NCBI RefSeq assembly: GCF_025766255.1
Contig: NW_026516723.1
Location: 186,001 to 250,000 of the forward strand
Source of the DNA: Zychaea mexicana
Lineage: Eukaryota > Mucoromycota > Mucoromycetes > Mucorales > Lichtheimiaceae
Reading direction: 5' to 3'
DNA length: 64,000 nt
Shown here: piece by piece, positions 36,980 through 50,367 of the stretch
Position numbering within the stretch: the first letter of the stretch is position 1
Layout: each line of letters begins with the position of its first letter
Translations under genes and position numbers: made by a program
The notes under the pieces: model-generated
Databases searched by the model: none
What the model saw: only the letters and a program-made list of their open reading frames with translations
Told to the model about the DNA's origin: nothing

Positions 36980-39301
36980 TCAAATAAGGCAATCAGAACG
37001 TTCAACGAAACGAAGTCGTGACTTGAGAGGTTTCACAATGATTCCACCATCATAACAGTTGTCCAAGTCCGGATATACAGGCCTTTCCTTTTCATCTAGT
37101 GGAGGTACAATGGTCGAAGTTGCAAAGACCCGTACCCAGATATGAAACATTTGCACTTCAGCCTAGCGTTGACGTCAAAAGTATCACCGTTACGAAGCGA
37201 ATACATGTAAGAAAGAAGTCAGCAAAGCCCACTACCTCTATCATCCTTCACGAAGAAGAGAAGCACCCTTTTCCCCGGCTCCATATATAATTTACCAAGT
37301 GCACACCTGGACACATTCGTCTATGATGCCAACAGTGTTCGATAAATAAGGCTATCATTCTTATTTCATCTCGTCATCAGTACTAGTTTCGGTCTGTCAC
37401 TAACCTTCCCCAACAAAACATGAACTGATCGCGTTTTTCAATACTAGCATTTACTGAGATGTGTAGCTGGTGCGACAGGTCATCCATGAAGCGCTCTGGC
37501 ATAAATATCTCTGGTTTGTTGTAATTCTCTGCACTGCGAGACATTGTATACGTATTACTCAAAACATTTTTGTTGGAAATATTTGTGGCTACATGTACTG
37601 ATGAATGCTGACAGTAATATGTGCATTAAGTAAACTTACAATTTTGTGTAGACTCATGTGGGATAACAATGTGTGCAGTCGGCCTGTATCGGATGCACTC
37701 CGTTTGTGTGGAAATTAAGGAAGGAAACTCTTCCCGCTCATCGTAAACCGGCAACCGCTGGTGTTTTCTGATAAAAGAGTCAACTTCTTCTTGAGTACGC
37801 TTTTGGGTATCAACATGATGACATAAAACTATAAAAGCCCAAGAGATGGTAATAGGCGTAGTATCACCACCAGCGTTTAGCATGTCAGCTACAATTCACA
37901 AAAAGTATTTATAGAAAGTAGACTGTCACCAACAGTGATACACATTTTTCCACCGCAGCATTCATCCCGACACTTTTCCGTAAATCCAATTGTGCCTTAC
38001 ACATAGTAACAAGTATATCCTCATATTCAAATTCGTTGGTCTTGTACATCTCTTTGACAAAACATGGTGCATCGCTCTCCAGTGCTTCCTTGATCAGACG
38101 TCCCACCAGCGGATCTCTCTTGTCTTTAAATATAATCAGCCATGTCCTTTTCACTACGCATATAAAGATTAAGCATCTTTGTGAACGCCGGTAAAAAGCT
38201 GCGGATGTTCTCTTGTGATGCACCCCATTCCATGGTTGTGTCGAGTAGCTCGAGTACGGACTCAAATAAGGGATCGTCGGGCGAGGCAATAGTCCTGCCA
38301 AAGCATGTTTGTATGATCACATTGACAGAAGCAAGTCTTAAATCCTTGACAACGTCAACACTTTCACGTTCGACTGTTCGCTTCCGCAAAAGCTCTGAGA
38401 CTCCTGTTGCCTCTCGCTCAATTGTACTAGCTATGCGTTTGACGCTTTTAGGTGCCAATACTTCTTGCGCTGTTAACATACAAGATACATTGTACATGTT
38501 AAAACTCTTCCGTTGCTAAATACTTGTTTTACGTTTTCATTTAATAACACTTACTGATAGCACGACATTTTTTCCAACGCTTATCTGGATTCGTAAATGC
38601 CGGTCCTCTATAGTGATTAGCATTAATATGTGTATATAACTGCGGTTACGCTGGTTCAAGATGATATTTTTTACAGCAATAAAAGAATGCCAGCTATCTT
38701 TAGTACCGAGAATTCAATGCTTGATACTTGAACAAAAAAATGATTGTACGGGCGTCCAGCAGTAATTGATCCTTTTGAGTCTAAGAATACCGTTGGCAAT
38801 GTATTTATCACCGATAACTATCCATGATTTGACACCCATGTTTAAACGAAAAATGGGACCTAAAGAAAAGTCCTCTGTCAGGTTATTTATCTGTGCAGGT
38901 CTTGTGATGGTCACAATCTCTTCTCCTCTGTTATTTCCAGCCATTATGGTACCGTATTTGGCATGCCACTCATGAAACTTGGGCCCAGATAAACATTTGG
39001 ACATTTTAAAAAAGTGACCTATATCGTATATATCATTACCGCTAAATTTTTGTTGCCTGGTATTTTAATCATCTGTCAGGCGCGTTTGTTTCTTACCAAA
39101 ATAAGGCAGACTTCCAGGTAGGCATGGGACTTCCCTCAATCCTCTCGAAATTGATTTCCTGTATGCTCTTCGAGATAGAAAGGTAGAGTATAATTCCCAC
39201 AGCAGCAACACAGCAGCTGCCGCTGTTGAAGTCAGCGTTACTGATAGATGACGTCTTTTTAATATGGGTATAATAAACTGAATAATAGATGTCGTCTGCA
39301 T
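36980..39301 (-). pseudogene. Cytochrome P450, frameshifted copy
   Basis: Membrane-anchored haem monooxygenase relic, minus strand. Exon pieces: 39097-39301 (N-terminal membrane segment, AAAAVLLLWELYSTF), 38953-39018, 38859 down to about 38700, 38555-38607 (FTNPDKRWKKCRAI), 38469 down to 37944, 37640-37888, 37405-37597, 37297-37321, 36980-37162. Conserved parts remain: I-helix NAGGDTTP, ExxR as ECIR, PERF region NKPEIFMPERF and haem loop FCWGRRMCPG, and the C-terminus through YDGGIIVKPLKSRL. Two reading-frame breaks stand out. An extra base near 38782 separates YIANGIL from DSKGSITAGRPY. A break near 38125-38140 separates EKDMADYI from FKDKRDPLVGRL. The exon 3 to 4 join is also out of phase. 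A 34-base intron could technically bridge the second break but is shorter than any other intron here. If the breaks are sequencing errors, this is an ordinary P450. Confidence 0.75.
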
Positions 39302-40234
39302 TTGAGGATACGATTAAAATGACTGGAAGAAAAAGAGAGTAGTAAAGAAACAAGAAGAGTATATTAGTGGAGAGACAAAGGAACTAGCTAACTTTTAAAG
39401 GCTTGCAAGATAAAGAGTTATACTTTAGAGAAAAGTGCATGCATCGAATCTATAGGCCTGCATATGCATGTGATCATAAGATAGTTTTTCATATAGAAGG
39501 AGACGCCTGAAACCCAAAAACCCCCAAGGTGCATTTATATTTGTAGCATGTACACAGAAAACTGCAATGGTCACCTCTCTCCTACTGATATCAATAAAAG
39601 ATATAGCATTATAGAGTGAAATTCTGCCATCGCTAATAAAAAGTAGCGCGTTACTGATGGTTCTAACATAGATAATACTGCATAACGTAATAGCAGCAAG
39701 GAATAACTTGAAATATAGTGTAATATCTATTTTCGTAAACAGATACAAGAGCTGTATAAAACAGTGCAAGTGGTTACATACGCCAACAACAAAAATGCAT
39801 GTAAAAGAGAATATGGCAATCGTTTAATGGCGCTTTGATGTATATAATCAGAGTCATAACTGTGGTGATCAAGTAGCTGATACCAATAGCTGTTGCAGTG
39901 GTAGATCACACGTTTTTCCATTTACACCGATCTATCCAGTAGAGCTTAGGGATCAACGCTTATTCATTGCAGAGAATCAAATTAAGATAACGACTTGTAG
40001 GGCAATAATCAAGAGGGAGATTAACATCCACTCTACTTATTAGAGTGTCATGCCAGTGGAGACTCGAGATAACCACACCAATTTCCCAGCTGGTTGCAAA
40101 GCAGGGACTGACCAATCAAATGGTGTCACACAACGGACTTCCGTGGCTCCACGTCTTTTGGTTCCGTCGCGTACGTAGAAGCCTCCCCTTCTTTTCTTAA
40201 CCTCGATACCACTCTATCTTGTAGTGCTGTTGCC
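39302..40234. other. Divergent intergenic region between the P450 relic and Sec23
   Basis: About 930 bases separate the start of the P450 relic from the Sec23 start. The open frames at 39425-39921 are AT-rich and resemble nothing known. A CCAAT-type element (ACCAAT at 40111-40116) lies about 120 bases upstream of the Sec23 ATG. Confidence 0.4.
40111..40116 (+). promoter_or_regulatory. CCAAT box upstream of SEC23
   Basis: ACCAAT sits about 120 bases before the Sec23 start codon, in the orientation and distance usual for CCAAT-binding (HAP/NF-Y) sites in fungal promoters. This is a pattern match only. Confidence 0.35.
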
Positions 40235-43159
<2,925 letters not shown>

Positions 43160-43524
43160 AATGAATGTATGATCAACAACCCTCGACTCAAAAAAAAAAG
43201 GATATAGATAGTCACCTCTTCTTTCCACCAACACTTTTAATACTTTTTCTCCTTTCTTTACATATTATATATCACTATTTCTTTCATTCTCTTTGGTGGC
43301 TACCCGTGTAATATGCATTCGCTACAAACAAACCTGTTGAATACGACCTATATCTGCATTTATTTCAAGTGAGGAAGACAGCTGTGTGCCTCTCTAAATA
43401 TCCATATATTCGACCAATGAGCGGGCGGCTTTTAAAATCGATGGCTTGTCACTCACACACTGCCTGTATAAACAAGTGTCGGCTCCGCTGTCTTCTTTTC
43501 CCAACCAAATAAAAAAAAATCATA
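43160..43524 (+). promoter_or_regulatory. SEC23 3' end and uS7m promoter
   Basis: This 365-base spacer holds the Sec23 3' UTR and then the uS7m promoter. ACCAAT occurs at 43413-43418, a GC patch (GCGGGCGG) follows, and TTTAAAA at 43431-43437 may act as a TATA-like element about 90 bases before the ATG. These are pattern matches. Confidence 0.4.
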
Positions 43525-44088
43525 ATGGCCAGCACCATGTGGCAATCCCTACGCAAGGGCAGCGCCGCCCTCTTCAGCATTCGCTCATACACAACTGCCG
43601 CAGCCCCCGTTATCACAGAAGCAGCCGTACCAAAGCTCGAAACGCACGTTCCAAACAATGAATTAGTGAGCCAGCTTGTCAATACCATTATGCGCGACGG
43701 CAAAAAAGCACGCGCACAACGACTTGTCAGCGATAGCATGAAGTGGTTAGAGAAAAAGAACAGTGTTGCCGATCCCTATGGCATGCTCAGCGAAGCCATT
43801 GAATCAGCCTCGCCATTATTAAAACTCACAACCACAAAAAAGGGCAGCAAAGCGATCCATGTCCCTACGCCCTTGCGATTACGCCAACGACGTCGACGGG
43901 CGATTGTTTGGATGCTCGAATCCGCCAAAAAGCGACCTGAAGCGACCTTTGAGCAACGATTTGCGGCAGAAGTTTTCGATGTTATTCAGGGAACGAGCCC
44001 GGCGCTCCAAAAGAAGGCTCAGATTCACAAGCAGGCCTTGGCCAACCGTGCAAATGCACAAGTCTCATACAACACTCAGTCGCGATAG
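43525..44088 (+). CDS. RSM7: Mitochondrial small-subunit ribosomal protein uS7m (Rsm7), single exon, 187 aa
   Basis: Component of the mitochondrial 37S/28S subunit that binds the 3' domain of small rRNA near the decoding site. It is one uninterrupted exon, unlike most genes here. An N-terminal presequence-like stretch (MASTMWQSLRKGSAALFSIR) precedes the S7 fold: NNELVSQLVNTIMRDGKK, ARAQRLVSDSM, the basic loop PTPLRLRQRRRRAIVWML, and the C-terminal helix with QIHKQALANRANAQ. The start is the first ATG after the poly-A leader. The length fits fungal mitochondrial S7. Confidence 0.92.
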   Translation: MASTMWQSLRKGSAALFSIRSYTTAAAPVITEAAVPKLETHVPNNELVSQLVNTIMRDGKKARAQRLVSDSMKWLEKKNSVADPYGMLSEAIESASPLLKLTTTKKGSKAIHVPTPLRLRQRRRRAIVWMLESAKKRPEATFEQRFAAEVFDVIQGTSPALQKKAQIHKQALANRANAQVSYNTQSR

Positions 44089-44379
44089 ATTTCTTTTCCT
44101 CACACCACCCCACACACGCGTACACTCTCACCCACACATGCACAAAGACAATATATACTCACGTTATTAAAAAAAAGAAAAACACTCAAATTTGGTTGTA
44201 TAAAATAATTATAATAAAAGGCTTATTAGATATCAATACTAACGGCTTGGATGAAATCGACTTGGTTGTATATACTTCGAGCGCCCGTCTATATCCATGG
44301 TGACAGTAAACAGCAGTTGCATTATAGCTAGGCAATTGAGGATAAACATAATGAACTTGGAGGTTACAGTACAGTATCG

Positions 44380-45610
44380 TTACAATTCTTGCCGATTTCC
44401 AGTTGCTCCGTTACTTGATTCTGCTGGTCTGCTTGCTGTTTCCACTTTTTTGCCTTTGTCGGTGTTCAATTGCTCCATGTACATGTACGCGTTGCGGTTG
44501 GCACTAGACCATCGCTCCGGTACGCCCTTTTCCCGGAAAATCAGTCTCCTGCGCGTGTCTCTTTGGAGCTGGCCGACCCGCGACAGAACCATATAGCGCT
44601 GATATAGAAATGATATTATCCACGCGATCCGCTTCACGATGGCCATCGGTTTTTTTGGCAGGCTTTTTTGTGCGACTCTTTTCTTAGCCTGCCTCATTCC
44701 TTGGCTCGTTCTTCGATATTTTTTCTAGCTTCATCTTCTTTGGCTATCCTTTCACGTCCCTTGCGTTCCTTCTCCGTGCCACCTTTTGGTACGTCGGTTT
44801 TGGTACCTTCTTACCATTGGTCGATGACTAAAAAAATGACCTTGCATTTCGTCCGAGGTAAAGATATCCATCAGTTTGATCCCCATCTTGGCCACTTTCA
44901 TGCGTGCGTTGTCCGACAGTTCTTTGTTTCGTTCGGCCAGCAATTTGGCGCTTTCGGCAAAAGAAAACCCGTGCTGGCGAGTTTGGTAATGAAGCTGTAC
45001 ACCGTAAAGGCTCTGCCTTTTTTGTTACTGCCACACAAGTACATCACAATCCGAGCTAGACTGTCTGGTTGTGATAGCTCCAGAGCGACCTTATAATTGT
45101 GTACGCATCCGAGAACATCTCCCCAGGTCATCCGAATGGAGTTGCCCAGGTGCCTTTTCCAAAACATGTAGACCTCAACTGGCAGCTCTTGCTTAAAATA
45201 ATCGAGTTTCGGGGTCCTTCTGCCGTTGCTTGGACCCTCATAAAATGTTCCAATCGTTCAAAAAGGACTTTTAGGTCATTAATTTTGGTCGCAAACTAGC
45301 AGCGATAGTCTCCAGCCGTGGAAAGACGAACCACTTGACATCCTCAGTAAAGTACGTTTTACGGTGGGGATCTATGTTTCTGCGGTATTCTTCAAGGAGG
45401 TTCTGGAGGCTATTTTGTGCTTTGATGCTGATGTTGATGATGTCAACGATGATAGCTTCATTAATCAACGAAGTTTTGGTTAACTTTTTTTGCGTTTTTC
45501 TTGTCTTCATCTGATTTAGCTTGAGAATATCGGCTAGTGTAGCTCTTCTCATAGTACGTTTTCAGGTCCAAATGATTTTTGACGAGTAGCTCGATGATGC
45601 CACTTTATTA
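44380..45610 (-). pseudogene. Degenerate, unidentified coding relic
   Basis: Four minus-strand open frames in different phases lie end to end (about 45271-45610, 44898-45167, 44752-44943, 44380-44697). They have protein-like composition and overlap in ways that suggest one ancestral gene broken by frameshifts. An alternative frame at about 45590-45470 (IIELLVKNHLDLKTYYEKSY) appears to continue into the frame ending near 45271. I cannot name the family; no reverse transcriptase, transposase DDE or zinc-knuckle motif was recognised. Proximity to a transposable element makes mobile-element origin possible but unproven. Confidence 0.3.
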
Positions 45611-45828
45611 TAGCAATTAAATAAAAATGAAACACTTTTTCTTTGATTAATTTAAGATGTGTTCCTTTCCTATGTAAATAACAACACTCCTTCTTTTATA
45701 ATACTACTTTTCTCCTCTTTACTAATTATGTTCGGTATGAGTAATATGGCGTTGTTAAATTGTGATAATGCTTTCAATTCTTTTCTCTGACACTTCAATC
45801 AGTACTGCACTATGATCATTGCTATGTG

Positions 45829-45836
45829 ATGCCTAC
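45829..45836. repeat. Left target-site duplication of the hAT-like MITE
   Basis: ATGCCTAC directly precedes the left terminal repeat and is repeated exactly at 46705-46712 after the right one. Eight-base duplications are characteristic of hAT insertions. Confidence 0.85.
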
Positions 45837-46704
45837 TAGGGGTCGCAATCTGACCCGCGGGTTAAGGACGGGTCAATGGGTCGGGTTGATGCTTTTCTGA
45901 CCCACAGGTCAACCTGTCTAACCCTTGACCTGACCCGTTGACCCGTTGTGACCTATGTATACATATAAAGATATAATGATATACTTGTATTTAAGTAGTC
46001 AATCTTCTTGCTAGGAAGCATCATCATTATATTAAAGATGTAGTTGTCAATATGTCTGCCATATAGCTATAATATAAAATGTACTTATACTCTTTTTATT
46101 GTGGGATTATATTTTATATTCAAGAGTATAAGTCAAGTAAGCTATAAACAATTATGTAAAAAAGGAGTAAAGAAGTAGCAATAGTACAATGAGAACGGAC
46201 AAAGAGGGTGGCAGTAATAAGAGACGAGATTTGACAAGAGACTGAAAAGGAAAATTGAGAAAAGAAGAACGAAGGAAGAAAGAAGAAGTGAAAAGAAAAG
46301 GGAAAAGGGAAAAAGATTAGGGGTATAATATAGGGAAGTCGATTTTCAACCACACTTTAACTATTATGCTTCTTTCTTTAATGCATGTCAGATGTAAGGA
46401 GCCTGAGCGAACTCATTTATAATGGCACAAAACCCTTTACCTTTAGAAATAATCACACAAAATGTAGCTGCTGTTGCTAGCACTACTAGGAATTTGTGTG
46501 CCATCAACTTAGAGAGCTGTGTATGTATATATATAGAGTTTTGTACTTCTAGTACTCAAGTTCAGGTTGATTAACACTTTCCTTCATCACTATATCAAAA
46601 TCAGTCTTGACCTGTCAATCCGATTTTTGACCTGTTGCATTGAACAGGTCGGGTCAGGTCAGTGTTTTCTTAACCCAACCCAACCTGTCCAATTGCAACC
46701 CCTA
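45837..46704. mobile_element. Non-autonomous hAT-like element (MITE), 868 bp
   Basis: The left end reads TAGGGGTCGCAATCTGAC. The reverse complement of the right end reads TAGGGGTTGCAATTGGAC. That is a terminal inverted repeat of about 18 bases with three mismatches, in the YAGGG...GCAA style of hAT elements, bracketed by a perfect 8-bp direct repeat (ATGCCTAC). Subterminal regions are packed with GGGTCA/TGACCC and AACCCGT motifs on both strands, as is common for transposase-binding subterminal repeats. The interior is AT-rich with no long open frame and no transposase remnant, so it would need an autonomous partner elsewhere. Confidence 0.85.
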
Positions 46705-46712
46705 ATGCCTAC
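46705..46712. repeat. Right target-site duplication of the hAT-like MITE
   Basis: ATGCCTAC, identical to 45829-45836. The exact match implies a fairly recent insertion or good preservation. Confidence 0.85.
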
Positions 46713-47008
46713 TTCATTTATTTATTCTATAAACTTCTTGATTTTTATATCTTCTTTTTATATTTTAGTTTATCTAAGACATCTTTTAGTGATTTAGTAT
46801 TTTACTTTAAAATTATATCTATTATATTTTCTCTTATTTTTATTAATCATAGGTCTTCTTTATACAAACCTAGCACTTTTTGATTTATTTAAAAATAAAG
46901 TATAAATTAATAAATAATAATATTAATATTAATATTAATAATAATATAATAATAATTCATAATAATATAAAACGCTATTATATGTACAAATTAAAGACCA
47001 ACAACTCG

Positions 47009-47080
47009 GCCTTGTTGGCGTAGTGGTTATCGCGTCTCCTTTACACGGAGAAGGTCTCCGGTTCGACCCCGGAACGAGGC
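47009..47080 (+). tRNA. tRNA-Val(UAC)
   Basis: A 72-base cloverleaf. The acceptor strands GCCTTGT and ACGAGGC pair in full (one G-T). The D-arm/A-box region reads TGGCGTAGTGGTTA. The anticodon stem TCTCC/GGAGA encloses loop TTTACAC with anticodon TAC. The T arm TCCGG-TTCGACC-CCGGA contains the B box GGTTCGACCCC. There is no intron. A T6 run at about 47124-47129 may be the Pol III terminator. It reads valine GUA codons. Confidence 0.95.
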
Positions 47081-50000
47081 TTTCTGTACTGTAGTACATT
47101 CGAATCCAGCATTCGGAGTTACGATTTTTTATTTGCCGTGGTTAATGGTTGGGTATACGTATTTCCGATAATATTTTTAGTACGACGTCTTGTATCTCCT
47201 TGACTTACTACGTCGCTACCCTTTTGCTAAGCAGTCGTCATTATGCTCAGACGTAATACTACCATACATTACACTACTATTACTCATAGCAGCCTCAGTG
47301 TTTTATAATCACATCTGCAGTAGCTTTAGAGAACATATAATAAACTTGGATAATTTCATAATAAAAAAAGGGGTATCTATGATTATCCTAACTAGCCATT
47401 CTGTGGTTACTTTGTGGTCTTATTCTCTTTGTAGTCTCTCTATCTTATACGAAACCATAGTAGGATACATTTCTATTTTTTTTTTTGAAACTTTGTTTGG
47501 GATAAGGATACACTAAATACTATCATAGCCAGTAGAAAAGAGAAGAAAACGGATAGAAGAGTATGTAGATAGTGAAGTGATGATGATGTTTATTTCGAAC
47601 GATTTGTAAAGGTACACAGCACAGTGAAGTCTAATTTCTGTTGCTTTTCTCGATTTCGAGGTCTGAAGCTTTTTGGGAACTGTTTAACTGTAGGTAATAA
47701 CATGATTCTCAAAATGATGTATATGATATTTTATATAATAAAGCCTTTCGTCCATGTTTCGTAACGTACAACTTTTTTGTTTGCTGCCTTGGCCATACCA
47801 AGTTGCCTCGCGGTGAGGCCCTCAAGCTGATTGCTTGGATGGAACACTCTATCATGCAAAGCTCAGCATCATACACGGGGTGATCTTTATCTCCTACATT
47901 GAGAACGTTCATGAAGAAATTTCGCTGCTGTTTTCAAGCACTCTTCACGGTTAAAAAATAATATTCGTCGCGGCACAGCAGCACGAGTAACACGGCACGC
48001 CATCCACGAGCTCGTTATCTTTGGCGTCAAATCCACCAAGCACCACAGGACTAGAGTCACAGCATAAGCGATCAAGGGTATTATTCGTAACTTTGTATAG
48101 CTTTATTTGCAGAAAACCTTTCGCTGCACTTTACACTACAAAATGGAAAGAATATGTTACTTACTAAGTCGTGCTATTTTACTTGGCAACATCGCCGTCG
48201 TTATTTTGGTTTTTCAATCGGAATTCGGTGATTCCTCTTACTTCCCCCGCTTCACCTTCAGGTTCTCTCTTATCTCATCCGTTCTGAATATAGCACTCGC
48301 CTTAGCTCCCAGCAGCCGTCCTATATCCACCTTTCCTCATGTCAGTCATTTGTCAGCCTCCAGCTTTGGTTATCTCAACATATAGTAACAGCTATTAAAA
48401 CAACGTCTGAGCTAAAGACGCTGCATATGTACCGCGATTGCTGGACATATTCGAATCATGTTGACAGCTTTAATAATAATGGTAATATCGGTTTTTTTTT
48501 TCAATAACAACTTATCGAGCGGGCACTGTTGTCATATACATACCTGGAACCCCTTTCTGAATACTCTTCCTTGTGGCTCAAATATAAGTCTACATTTTGA
48601 CATCATCATCTCACATATACGTTCACCGAAACTATTCTGTTTCAAGTCAATCCAAACGAATGATTACGGTAAACTTGAAACATGCAATAACCTATTGAAC
48701 AAGATCACGTAGTAAGATCGAAAAATATAATAGTGGTTAACAGCAATTTTTCGTTATTAAAAGACATTCAAGTGAGGTTTGGTGAAAAGAGCAACTGCAA
48801 TCTAGCGGTCCCGATTATAAACAATCAAACGGTGGCCTAGATCGACCACTCACCTAAAAAAAAAAAAAAAAAACTGGCCGTCAATTCTTGTAACAACTAA
48901 ACGAAGTCTATGATCTCTCAATCTGCGTGCTACGCAACCTTTAATAAGCCAATGAGCTCATCAACAGCAGCAACCTCCAAATACAGTCAGGGCACACACC
49001 TCCCCTCCCAAGCCGCTGCGCAAAACCCAAATCATTAGTAAGGAGCTTCAGATCGACCCAGCACTTATTATTGGCTTTGTGAAACGTTTCTAATATGGGC
49101 ATCCCAAGAAAGCGTAAAGGCTTAACAATGGATTTCATGCGCATTGTCTAGCATGGATCGAAATTAAGCTGTGGCGCTTAAAGTGAAGGAGGAGGATGAT
49201 ACTAGTAGCATTGTATACGCGGCGGAAACCAGGGCACCGGATGTTGTTGTAGATACGACAACAAGCAGTCGTTCAGGGAACAACATACAAGAAGCGGTCG
49301 CGAGAAATAGTGACGGTAGCTATCCTGGCAACTGCTACTAATCGTGTTTCTCCTGGCAAGCGAAGCTCTTCTAGCAATCTTGGCTTTTGTAGCAATCGTG
49401 GCTTCCCTAATACTCGCGATGGTCTTACTGCAGAACCCAATTCTGGCGGTCAAAGTCGTGGGCAGATATTGTATAATGAATAATGGTGAAATAAAAACGA
49501 GAGTATCTCCTCCAATGCTTCGAGAGCCACAATTGGCAGCACCACCACCACATACTGGTTTGCATTATGTTGAGACTGTCGGAAATAACCTCCTCATTGA
49601 AGCTTTCACCTGCGTTAAGTAGAATTCGTGGTTAACAAAGAACGATGTATGTTTAACACTTATGACATTGAGGTATGATGAAAGGCGCTTGTAGTAAAGT
49701 CAGCTAATATAATACTAGTGTTATGTAATATTGAATCAAAGCAACGTGAATGGTTGCCTTTGGATAAATACACCCTAAATCATATTTCTTAAAATTTCAA
49801 GATACTGATTTATGTAGGAAAAGGTCTTAGAAGGGCTCTATGTATTATGTTTATAATTTTTTTTTGAAACTCGGCTATATGATATGATTTTTATTCTATA
49901 CTGTTAGAGAGATAATTAATACCGAGGGGATTGCTACCGCTAAAAAGACCTGGATCCGAATATTTGGCGTTCAACTGCAGACATTTATGCATTTGAAGAT

Positions 50001-50314
50001 TGTCAATAAACATTTGTGTTACCTTGAATGACTGTCGAGTTAAATGACTGTCGAGTTAAATAAAAGAGGATATAACGTCTGTAATGTGGTCTACTGCGTA
50101 CTAGATCTACTTTAACAGCAGCAACAGCAGCAGTAACAAAGGTATTCATGCAGACCAAAAAGAAATAAGTGATAAATTAAATCAAGCAGACAAATGAGGG
50201 GAACATCTTGAAAGAGTTGTGATGGTACTATTAAAACAGAAAGTATAATAATAGGACATGTTTGTAGTGTATGCGAGTAATTATCACACACACACGACAC
50301 AGAGAGGAAGAAGG

Positions 50315-50346
<32 letters not shown>

Positions 50347-50367
50347 CAAGTGCAAGAGATGTAGATA
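47081..50367. other. About 3.3 kb without a supportable gene
   Basis: Open frames here (47190-47516, 48458-48712, 49344-49622 forward; 47709-48075 and 48941-49144 reverse) are short, mostly AT-rich or hydrophobic, and match no family I know. An A18 run is at about 48858-48875. A 16-base unit ATGACTGTCGAGTTAA is tandemly duplicated near 50028-50060. A GA repeat at 50321-50346 sits just past the stop of the UBTD-like gene, in its 3' region. Confidence 0.4.
50321..50346. repeat. GA dinucleotide repeat
   Basis: An uninterrupted AG run immediately downstream of the UBTD-like stop codon (50368). On the transcribed strand it would be a CT repeat in the 3' UTR. Confidence 0.8.

Noticed and set aside
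38107..38145. A 34-base intron rescuing the P450 frame
   Set aside because: A GTAGTG...AAAG pair exists, but it would be shorter than any other intron in the window, has no pyrimidine tract, and would delete residues that fit the family well.
47190..47516. Forward 108-codon hydrophobic open frame
   Set aside because: AT-driven composition, no family resemblance, no leader or splice signals, and it lies next to repetitive intergenic DNA.
49344..49622. Forward 92-codon open frame with hydrophobic start
   Set aside because: It begins at a non-ATG codon, no homologue is recognised, and no exon joins improve it.
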